Source: Bacteroidota bacterium | GTDB lineage: Bacteria > Bacteroidota > Rhodothermia > Rhodothermales > UBA10348 | Assembly (NCBI GenBank): GCA_027620595.1 | Contig: JAQCDI010000101.1 | Location: 1 to 8,339, forward strand | DNA length: 8,339 nucleotides | Reading direction: 5' to 3' | Shown here: positions 1 to 4,987 of the stretch, in pieces | Numbering within the stretch: the stretch's first letter is position 1 | Layout of the letters: each line of letters begins with the position of its first letter | Made by a program: the position numbers and the translations under genes | Notes under the pieces: generated by a model | The model's input: the letters and a program-made list of their open reading frames with translations, nothing else | What the model was told of the DNA's origin: nothing | Databases searched by the model: none

Positions 1-115
1 CCCCGCCCTTTTGTTTGGTTACGCCACAGCCGTTTCGGTGTCTATCCCGCATCACAGAACCCCAATGGGGCCTGCGGGTATCAAGCAACACCATGAACCT
101 CGCGTCGCTGCAGCC

Positions 116-340
116 ATGAAGACCGTTGAAGCCATTTTGGAGACCGATGGTCGCCTTCGACTTCCCAAGAAGTTCAAGTTGTCGCGCGTGCGCCGGGTGC
201 TCGTCACCTTCCTCGACGAAGCTCATGAAGAAGACGATGCTGTTGCTCTGAGCCTGCTCAGCGAACCTGCCCTGGCCAAGGAGTGGGATCGCCCTGAAGA
301 AGACGAGGCATGGCAACACCTGCAATTCGATCCGTCGTAG
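116..340 (+). CDS. MazE-like (DUF2281-type) antitoxin of a MazEF/PemIK-like pair
   Basis: This 74-residue acidic protein most likely neutralises the MazF-type toxin encoded next to it. Its N-terminal half (residues 1-34, MKTVEAILETDGRLRLPKKF...VLVTFLD) is the strand-turn-strand pattern of small antitoxins of the DUF2281/MazE-like type. The C-terminal half is acidic and ends in LLSEPALAKEWDRPEEDEAW (residues 47-66), a tail I associate with antitoxins paired with PemK/MazF toxins. The open frame extends back to position 11, but the ATG at 116 is preferred because the family consensus begins there and the extension is not protein-like. No clear ribosome binding site precedes it. The stop overlaps the toxin start by 31 bases, which suggests coupled translation. 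The gene appears intact while its partner is truncated. Family assignment rests on pattern recognition, not on a search. Confidence 0.7.
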   Translation: MKTVEAILETDGRLRLPKKFKLSRVRRVLVTFLDEAHEEDDAVALSLLSEPALAKEWDRPEEDEAWQHLQFDPS

Positions 341-522
341 TCGTACGATTCCCTTTCTCCGACCTTTCCAGCTCAAAGGTGCGACCTGCGGTCGTCCTGT
401 GTGACGTCGGCCGCGGAGATTTCTTGCTCTGCCAGATCACAAGCAAGTCGTATGGGGACCCTGCAGCCTGCCGCTCCATCACAGACCGAGTAGTACGTAT
501 GCTGCGAAGGGGTCACATTTGA
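310..522 (+). pseudogene. MazF/PemK-family endoribonuclease toxin, truncated
   Basis: The first 50 or so residues are a clear MazF/PemK N-terminus: VVVVRFPFSDLSSSKVRPAVVL (residues 9-30) followed by GDFLLCQITSKSYGDP (36-51). The RPAVVL loop supplies the catalytic arginine and the QITS strand the catalytic Thr/Ser of this mRNA-cleaving family, and both are kept. Family members run about 105-120 residues; this one stops at 70. The usual middle section with the SYARP..LFTA strand is absent. The last 16 residues (SITDRVVRMLRRGHI) resemble the amphipathic C-terminal helix of the family, so an internal deletion joining the two ends is possible. A plain truncation with random read-through is equally possible. 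The start at 310 lies inside the antitoxin gene. The product is probably an inactive toxin, leaving an orphan antitoxin. R1 begins 27 bases after the stop. Confidence 0.7.
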
Positions 523-549
523 TCCTGCGGCTCCGCTTCCTCCCGTGGT

Positions 550-605
550 CCCATATATCACTTCCGGCATACGGTTCGCCCGTCATATGCCACTGATGAT
601 ATATG
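550..605. repeat. Palindromic intergenic repeat, copy R1 (56 nt)
   Basis: AT-rich element in GC-rich surroundings. Outer arms CATATATCA (552-560) and TGATATATG (597-605) are perfect inverted repeats of 9 bp. Inside them GGCATA (566-571) pairs with TATGCC (586-591), with CGG/CCG adding to the inner stem. It aligns without gaps to R2 at 4162-4217 with 43 of 56 positions identical, and the ends are the most conserved. It lies between a truncated toxin gene and a truncated kinase gene, about 30 bases past the kinase stop codon, so it could also act as a transcript end. Confidence 0.65.
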
Positions 606-635
606 ACTTGGACCCACCCCCCGGGGCCTTCATCT

Positions 636-850
636 TCACAATCGGCCCAACGCGGCAACAACTTCCTCGATCGCGGGTCGCCCGTACACATCCGCAGACG
701 TACATGCCGCAGCCAGCGCTTCCAACTGCGGCACCGGCGCCGGGCAGACGCTGATCAGGTCTTCGAGCATCCGCCCGAACGCACAGACTTCCACCGCCTC
801 AACCCGCTCCTTCACCGCGAAGTCGAGCCCGCGCAGATCCGAAGCCGCCC
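636..850 (-). pseudogene. C-terminal remnant of a Ser/Thr (eukaryotic-type) protein kinase
   Basis: The minus-strand frame ending at a TGA (636-638) reads VEVCAFGRMLEDLIS, then LEALAAACTSADVYGRPAIEEVVAALGRL. This matches the end of an eukaryotic-type kinase fold. The first piece corresponds to the DVYAFGxxLxEL helix of subdomain IX. The second corresponds to the closing C-x(6)-RPxxxEVxxxL helix of subdomain XI. Nothing of the ATP-binding or catalytic loop is present: upstream of about position 850 the frame runs into the 3' end of the wlbA-type gene and stops looking like a kinase. The remnant therefore has no start of its own and is probably dead, left after deletion or rearrangement. The upstream limit is approximate. 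The assignment rests on two short motifs, and chance similarity in a GC-rich frame cannot be excluded. Confidence 0.42.
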
Positions 851-852
851 GG

Positions 853-1743
853 CTACCTGAGCCTTTCGGCCAGCGCAATCGAGGGCCGGACATCGTCCAG
901 GCTGAATCCCTTGCCTTTGAGGGCTTCTTCGTAGACGCGCGTGTGCAGGTCGGTGAAGCCGCCCGAGAAATCGAACGCATCGCCGTCGAGCGTCAGGGAC
1001 CGATAGGCGCCCGCGTGCCCTGCGGGGAGCTCTTCCGCGTTCACCGACAGATGCCAGCGCACGTCGGCCTTTTCCAGCGACAGTTGGCCCGTCATCGTCC
1101 GCGGCTCGTTGCGCGTCACGCTGGAGTGCTGGACATCTCCAAAAACCCACATCAGCATGTCGAAAAAGTGGATGCCGATGTTCGAGGCCACGCCCCCCGA
1201 CTTGGCAAGGTGGCCTTTCCAGGACACATCATACCACTTCCCGCGCGGGGTCACGTAGGTCAGCTCCACGTGGTGGCGCTTGCCCGTGTTTTCGGCATCG
1301 ATGCGGTTCTTGAGCGCAATCACGGCCGGGTGCAGCCTAAGCTGCAGCACATTCCAGATCCGCTGGCCGGTTTCCTGCTCGATTTCCTGCAGGGCGTCCA
1401 CGTTCCACGGATTGAGCACCAGCGGCTTTTCGCAGATGGCGTCGGCGCCGATGCGCAGCGCAAACCGGCAATGCGCGTCATGCAGGTAGTTGGGCGAACA
1501 GATGCTCACATAGTGCAGCCGCTCGTTCTCGCCCCTGCGGCGCAATTTTTCCGCGTGCCGGTCGAAGCGCTCGAACTCGGTGAAGAAGCTGGCGTCCGGG
1601 GCATACTGGTCCATCGTGCCCACCGAATCGTTCGGATCGAGGGCGGCCACGAGCCGGTTTCCCGTGTCGTTTATGGCCTTCATGTGGCGCGGGGCGATAT
1701 AGCCGGCCGCGCCGATCAGTCCGAAATTCCTGGGTTGGGGCAT
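853..1743 (-). CDS. wlbA: WlbA/WbpB-type UDP-GlcNAc-uronate 3-dehydrogenase (Gfo/Idh/MocA family)
   Basis: Predicted NAD-dependent oxidoreductase that oxidises C3 of UDP-N-acetyl-glucosaminuronic acid, the first committed step toward di-N-acetylated uronic acids (ManNAc3NAcA type) in surface polysaccharides. The 296-residue protein opens with a Rossmann motif GAAGYIAPRH (residues 11-20). It then shows FFTEFERFDRHAEKLRR (53-69), YVSICSPNYLHDAHCRFAL (78-96), the Gfo/Idh/MocA EKP motif with K106, and LTYVTPRGKWYDVSWKG (161-177). The active-site strand NIGIHFFDML (188-197) contains H192. This stretch pattern is diagnostic of WlbA rather than other Gfo/Idh/MocA enzymes. The C-terminus GKGFSLDDVRPSIALAERLR is where the family normally ends, give or take a few residues, so the gene looks complete even though the kinase remnant abuts it. 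The start at 1743 is the only ATG fitting the family; no Shine-Dalgarno is seen. No other sugar-pathway gene is in view. Confidence 0.85.
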   Translation of the reverse strand: MPQPRNFGLIGAAGYIAPRHMKAINDTGNRLVAALDPNDSVGTMDQYAPDASFFTEFERFDRHAEKLRRRGENERLHYVSICSPNYLHDAHCRFALRIGADAICEKPLVLNPWNVDALQEIEQETGQRIWNVLQLRLHPAVIALKNRIDAENTGKRHHVELTYVTPRGKWYDVSWKGHLAKSGGVASNIGIHFFDMLMWVFGDVQHSSVTRNEPRTMTGQLSLEKADVRWHLSVNAEELPAGHAGAYRSLTLDGDAFDFSGGFTDLHTRVYEEALKGKGFSLDDVRPSIALAERLR

Positions 1744-1763
1744 GGTGCGAAATCGTGCATAAT
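1735..1763 (+). promoter_or_regulatory. Possible sigma70-type promoter for the secreted protein gene
   Basis: TTGGGG (1735-1740) and CATAAT (1758-1763) are separated by 17 bases, a 3/6 and a 5/6 match to the -35 and -10 consensus. Transcription from here would give a leader of about 150 bases before the start at 1923, and the site overlaps the 5' end of the divergent wlbA-type gene. The match is modest, and Bacteroidota often use a different consensus. Confidence 0.3.
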
Positions 1764-1817
1764 GAGCCGGGAAGTTACGAGCGGAGCGGCTGTAAATCTT
1801 TGTCTGGGGAGCGGGTG

Positions 1818-1867
1818 GCGCCGTTAGGTTGCGCCGTTAGGTTGCGCCGTTTGGTGCGCCGGGTTAC
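1818..1867. repeat. Short tandem repeat (13-bp unit, about four copies, decaying)
   Basis: GCGCCGTTAGGTT occurs twice in exact succession (1818-1830 and 1831-1843). Degenerate 12-bp units follow: GCGCCGTTTGGT (1844-1855) and GCGCCGGGTTAC (1856-1867). The array sits in the leader, 55 bases upstream of the start codon at 1923. A small array like this can expand or contract by replication slippage and alter the promoter-to-gene spacing. Confidence 0.75.
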
Positions 1868-1922
1868 GCCGCCCCCGTTCGCGTGTCTTCCCTTCCCGCG
1901 AACACTGAAAATGGAGGGAAGC

Positions 1923-4061
1923 ATGAAGCGGTTCATTCTGGGGGCACTCCTGTGCCTGTTCCTGGCGCCTGCCAGCGCGCAAACAACGTTCTTTTCCGAG
2001 GCCTTCGACAGCGTCGTCGAACCGGCCCTGCCAACATCGACCGTCTCGTCGAGCGGCACGTGGCAAACATCGGCCTCGTCGGCCTCCCCTGGTTCGGGGG
2101 CCAACAATGCCGTGCACACCGGTGCCTCTTCGGGGTCGCTCGTGCTGGGCCCGGTGGACCTCACCGCCGCGCTCGACGGCACCTTTTCATACTGGGCCAG
2201 GCGAACCTCGTCCTATTCCGCCGATTCGTTGATCGTGCGGGCGTCGTTGGACGGGGTGTTGTTCGATGTGCTCTTGTTCGGCGGGGGCTTGCCCGCGGCG
2301 GCGTCCACCTGGGAACAGATCTCGGTGGCGTTGCCCGCCGAGCTGCTCGGCGCTGGCGCGGTCTGGCTGCAATTCGACGGGCGAGGCGGTACGTCAAGCG
2401 GGTCGAATATGCGCATTGATGATGTGTTGGTCGAAGGCACGGCCAATCCGTTGCTGATCGACACGGCCTTCGGATTCGGGGCGAACACGTTGTTCTGGGA
2501 CCTGTCCGCTCCCTCCTTGGGCCTTGATCTCGGCATCGAATGGGCCGGCCCGGACACCCTGCAGGGGCTGCAGTTTTCGCTTACATGGGATGATTCGGTC
2601 GTTTCGGTCGACTCGGTTTCGCTAGGTGCAGGACTCGGTTCGCCCGCGTTCTGGATGCTCTCATCCTCCCTGCTCACCAATACGGGCAACATTTCTCTTC
2701 TCTCCCTGAGCAATAACGGTCTTCCTCCCGTGACGCATCCGTCTGTGCTCGTGGTGCACGTCTCGGCGGTGGCACCGGTGGCTGTGACCACGCAATTGGT
2801 CCTTTCGGGCTTCCTGGCCACGTCCAACACGCCTACGGCCGACGAACTGGGACTCCCCAACGGACACCGGACGCTTTCGTTGACCCTTCAGCCTTCGTTG
2901 GCTTCGGTGGTGTTCGGTTCGACCGCGTTGGATTTCGGATCGGTGGTGGTCGGGGATTCGAGCGCCGTTGTCGTTGCCGTGTCCAATCCGACAGGAACGG
3001 CAGACCTGACGCTCTCCGGCTCGGCGTCGCCGATTGCGCTCTCGCTGCCCGACCCCATTGCCCCGGCCGGCTCCGCAGACCTCACGTTCCGGTTCAGGCC
3101 CACGCTGGCGGACGGCGGATCCCGGTCGGGGACGTTTTCCTTGAAGCATAAGACCGCGGCCGCCACTACCACTTTTGAATGGACGGCCCTCGTTCTTGGC
3201 GGCCGCGGAGACGCCGACGGCGACGGCAGCTTCGACGTGGCCGACCTGGTGCTTTCACTCGATGGCACGGTAGATCCAGGGTTGATCCCCGCCGCAGAGC
3301 TCCCGCGGCACGACGTGTATCCCTTCCCCGCGGGCGACGGCGCGCTCGACATCCGGGACCTGACGGTGGCCATCCAGGCCATCCTGCGTGGGCAATGGCC
3401 CGACGCCACGCCTTTGCCGGTGGCACCTGGGAGCGGCGCGCCTGGCAAAGGCATCGAAATCGCGCTCGTGCAAACAGCCGACTCGCTATGGCTCTCGGCA
3501 CCCATTCCGCTTCGCGGCGTGCAGTTGGTGCTGGTTTCTGCCGATCCGCTGCCCGTGGCGCGACCTGCGAAACGCGGCGCCCTGCTCTCGGAATATCACG
3601 ATCCTGCCTCCGGCGAGCAGCGCATCCTGTTGCTGGCAGGTCCCGGCGCGGCCTTCGAGGCAGGCCACCTCCCCATTGCCGCGCTGCCCCAGGGCCCCAT
3701 GCCGCCTCCGCTTTCGGACCCTGTGCGGCTGGATGCCGGCGTGGCCGTGGATCGCTTCGGCGGGAAGCATCCCATTGTCTTCCGCCGCGAGGATCTCCTG
3801 CCCGAGCTGCCCGAACCGGAGCTGGATGGGTTCGGGATCTACCCCAACCCCGTGCCCCTCGGTTCGCCTGTACACCTTGACCTGCCGCCTGTCGACCTGG
3901 CGGCCTTCGAGGTCTTCGACACTCTCGGCCGCCGCCTTTTTTCGCAGCCCGAGCGCGTCCGGCAGCTTCCGGCCGACCTCTTCCGCACGCCCGGCACCTA
4001 CTTCATCCGGATCCAGTCTGGCGCTCTGTCACTTACCCGCTCGGTCGTTGTGACCCGATGA
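1923..4061 (+). CDS. Secreted multidomain cohesin/dockerin-like protein with T9SS type A sorting domain
   Basis: Large secreted or cell-surface protein of 712 residues; function unknown beyond adhesion or carbohydrate-binding type domains. Residues 1-19 (MKRFILGALLCLFLAPASA) form a Sec signal peptide. Residues 22-172 are a beta-sandwich (FSEAFDS...MRIDDVLVEG) of the MAM/choice-of-anchor kind. Residues 200-320 resemble a cohesin fold (LQGLQFSLTWDDSVVSVDSVSLG). Residues 326-420 resemble a choice-of-anchor-D/ASH domain (LDFGSVVVGDSSAVVVAVSNPTG). Residues 428-490 are dockerin-like: DADGDGSFDVADLV and GDGALDIRDLTVAIQAIL give two calcium-loop-plus-helix units. After a further beta-rich stretch, residues 635-712 match the T9SS type A sorting domain (GFGIYPNPVPLG, FEVFDTLGRRLF, PGTYFIRI, ending VVVTR). 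The frame is open from 1755, but the ATG at 1923 has a GGAGG five bases upstream and begins the signal peptide. T9SS cargo normally loses this C-terminus on export and is attached or released outside. Confidence 0.85.
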   Translation: MKRFILGALLCLFLAPASAQTTFFSEAFDSVVEPALPTSTVSSSGTWQTSASSASPGSGANNAVHTGASSGSLVLGPVDLTAALDGTFSYWARRTSSYSADSLIVRASLDGVLFDVLLFGGGLPAAASTWEQISVALPAELLGAGAVWLQFDGRGGTSSGSNMRIDDVLVEGTANPLLIDTAFGFGANTLFWDLSAPSLGLDLGIEWAGPDTLQGLQFSLTWDDSVVSVDSVSLGAGLGSPAFWMLSSSLLTNTGNISLLSLSNNGLPPVTHPSVLVVHVSAVAPVAVTTQLVLSGFLATSNTPTADELGLPNGHRTLSLTLQPSLASVVFGSTALDFGSVVVGDSSAVVVAVSNPTGTADLTLSGSASPIALSLPDPIAPAGSADLTFRFRPTLADGGSRSGTFSLKHKTAAATTTFEWTALVLGGRGDADGDGSFDVADLVLSLDGTVDPGLIPAAELPRHDVYPFPAGDGALDIRDLTVAIQAILRGQWPDATPLPVAPGSGAPGKGIEIALVQTADSLWLSAPIPLRGVQLVLVSADPLPVARPAKRGALLSEYHDPASGEQRILLLAGPGAAFEAGHLPIAALPQGPMPPPLSDPVRLDAGVAVDRFGGKHPIVFRREDLLPELPEPELDGFGIYPNPVPLGSPVHLDLPPVDLAAFEVFDTLGRRLFSQPERVRQLPADLFRTPGTYFIRIQSGALSLTRSVVVTR

Positions 4062-4096
4062 AGACCCTCGCGGCCTCTTCTGCACGGGTATGAACG

Positions 4097-4163
4097 GTGA
4101 AGAACCCTGCTCCCCCCTTGAACCTGTACATCTTCGTGAAGAACCCTGCACCCCCCTTGAACC
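4097..4163. repeat. Tandem repeat, two 28-nt copies at 39-nt period
   Basis: The segments 4097-4124 and 4136-4163 are identical at 27 of 28 positions; only the base after GTGAAGAACCCTGC differs (T or A), and both continue CCCCCCTTGAACC. The 11 bases after each copy are also related (7 of 11), and after the second copy they form the left arm of R2. The array lies 36 bases past the stop of the secreted protein gene. It also has open frames on the plus strand, but nothing suggests translation. Confidence 0.8.
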
Positions 4164-4217
4164 CATATATCATCGGAGGCATATGGACGGGCCCTCATAT
4201 ATCACTGATGATATATG
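4162..4217. repeat. Palindromic intergenic repeat, copy R2 (56 nt)
   Basis: Outer arms CATATATCATC (4164-4174) and GATGATATATG (4207-4217) form a perfect 11-bp inverted repeat. Inside are ATATG/CATAT arms (4181-4185, 4196-4200) around a GGGCCC centre. An alternative hairpin is equally clear: CATATATCA (4196-4204) and TGATATATG (4209-4217) with a 4-base CTGA loop. It is the counterpart of R1 at 550-605 (43/56 identical, no gaps). It sits between the tandem repeat and the promoter of the TA operon. Confidence 0.7.
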
Positions 4218-4246
4218 GCTCCCGCAAACCCGGAACGAACCATTCC

Positions 4247-4254
4247 TATATTTG
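4247..4254 (+). promoter_or_regulatory. Bacteroidota-type -7 promoter box of the TA operon
   Basis: TATATTTG matches the Bacteroidota -7 consensus TAnnTTTG exactly and lies 22 bases upstream of the start codon at 4277, implying a leader of some 15-20 bases. No convincing TTTG is seen at the expected -33 position, so the call rests on one box and its placement. Confidence 0.45.
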
Positions 4255-4272
4255 TTACCATATCATGTAACA
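4253..4272. promoter_or_regulatory. Inverted-repeat operator candidate of the TA operon
   Basis: TGTTAC (4253-4258) and GTAACA (4267-4272) are perfect 6-bp inverted arms separated by 8 bases. The site overlaps the end of the -7 box, covers the expected transcription start, and ends four bases before the start codon at 4277. This is the classic position for autorepression by a helix-turn-helix antitoxin, and the second gene of the operon encodes such a protein. Direct evidence for binding is lacking. Confidence 0.5.
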
Positions 4273-4276
4273 CCTT

Positions 4277-4471
4277 ATGGGTAAGACACGGCGCGGCGGG
4301 TACGTCTTCATTACATGGAAAGGAGATCACGGGCCGTATCAAGTCCATGTCTACCAGGAAGGCCGGTCGATACTCAAATGGGACCTTGAGAACCACCTCC
4401 CCATGAAAGGAAATACCAATCGGCGCATTGCGCGACTCATCCAGGAGTTGCGGGATGAAGGATTAATATGA
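4277..4471 (+). CDS. DUF4160-like small protein, probable toxin of a type II TA module
   Basis: Basic protein of 64 residues. The core GGYVFITWKGDHGPYQVHVYQEGRSILKWDLEN (residues 7-39) has the HxPxHVHVY-like strand and following KWDLEN strand of DUF4160-type proteins. It ends with a helix, TNRRIARLIQELRDEGLI (47-64). DUF4160 proteins are small and often paired with a second short gene encoding a DNA-binding protein, which is the case here. The histidines H18 and H24 are candidate functional residues, but the biochemical activity of this family is not something I can state. The start at 4277 is preceded by the operator candidate with almost no leader and no Shine-Dalgarno. The stop TGA overlaps the next ATG (ATGA), so the two are translationally coupled. 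The toxin role is inferred from the arrangement. Confidence 0.6.
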   Translation: MGKTRRGGYVFITWKGDHGPYQVHVYQEGRSILKWDLENHLPMKGNTNRRIARLIQELRDEGLI

Positions 4472-4923
4472 CCATTGAGAACGTCGGCTGGAATAACCGG
4501 ACCGCGGAGTTCACCATCGAAGCCGGTGGTCGGGCGTTGACCTTTCCGTATGCCATACTGCGCCTGAAGCCCACGGCGTCCAACCGGATCGTTGACGCGT
4601 TTCCTGATCCCGAGCTGGGCGGGGAAGCATTTACGTACTGGCTGGAATCGGGGGATGAGGACTCGATCCACCTCGACGCAGTACTCGACTTCCACAAGGA
4701 CCCTGCCTACCTCAATGGGATCCTCATGCATCAATTGACGGTGCAGGCGCTCGAAGCCCTTGAACAGTCCAGTCTGGGCAGGAGACAACTCGCCCGCCTT
4801 CTCGACACCTCTCCGGCACAACTGTATCGGCTGCTGGATCCCGCCGATCACGGGAAGTCCGTAGGACAGATGCTGGCGCTGCTGCACTTCCTCGGACGCA
4901 AGGTGGACGTGGTGGTGTCCTGA
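4468..4923 (+). CDS. XRE-type helix-turn-helix protein, probable antitoxin and autorepressor
   Basis: Protein of 151 residues with two parts. Residues 1-90 form an N-terminal beta-rich domain (FTIEAGGRALTFPYAILRLKP, then FPDPELGGEAFTYWLESGDEDSIHLDAVLDFHKDPAYL). This is a conserved domain that I recognise as typical of XRE-annotated proteins sitting beside DUF4160-like genes. Residues 101-148 are a helix-turn-helix of Cro/XRE type (LGRRQLARLLDTSPAQLYRLLDP, recognition helix near SPAQLYRLL), followed by a helix and strand (QMLALLHFLGRKVDVVV) seen in antitoxin dimers. It overlaps the preceding gene by 4 bases and is expected to be co-transcribed. The likely job is to neutralise the upstream protein and repress the operon through the inverted repeat at 4253-4272. 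The toxin-before-antitoxin order is like HigBA. Start and stop are unambiguous. Confidence 0.68.
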   Translation: MTIENVGWNNRTAEFTIEAGGRALTFPYAILRLKPTASNRIVDAFPDPELGGEAFTYWLESGDEDSIHLDAVLDFHKDPAYLNGILMHQLTVQALEALEQSSLGRRQLARLLDTSPAQLYRLLDPADHGKSVGQMLALLHFLGRKVDVVVS

Positions 4924-4930
4924 CCAACAG

Positions 4931-4962
4931 GAAAGGCCGACCCGAAAACGGATCGACCTTTC
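4931..4962. terminator. Hairpin terminator between convergent genes
   Basis: Arms GAAAGGCCGACCCG (4931-4944) and CGGATCGACCTTTC (4949-4962) make a 14-bp stem around an AAAA loop. The two imperfect positions are C-A mismatches in the plus-strand transcript but G-U pairs in the minus-strand transcript, where the loop is UUUU. It lies 7 bases after the stop of the HTH gene and 25 bases beyond the minus-strand stop at 4988, so it can serve both. The T tract is short and is part of the stem. Confidence 0.6.
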
Positions 4963-4987
4963 AGAAAGCCCTCAAACTGACCGCAGC

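Noticed and set aside
60..70. CCCC-AAT-GGGG hairpin before the first antitoxin gene
   Set aside because: Four-base stem with a three-base loop; likely chance in GC-rich sequence.
943..1827. Long plus-strand open frame (294 codons) opposite the wlbA-type gene
   Set aside because: It is antisense to a gene with strong family motifs; the translation has no recognisable domain and such frames are common in GC-rich DNA.
2213..2860. Minus-strand open frame of 215 codons inside the secreted protein gene
   Set aside because: The composition is Ser/Pro/Thr-rich shadow sequence and the opposite strand encodes a well-supported multidomain protein.
3179..3880. Plus-strand open frame of 233 codons inside the secreted protein gene
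   Set aside because: Arg/Ala-rich translation typical of an out-of-frame reading of GC-rich DNA, overlapping the dockerin and later domains.
4090..4284. 64-codon open frame over the tandem repeat and R2
   Set aside because: It merely reads through two repeats and a palindrome; no ribosome binding site, and it runs into the TA operon start.
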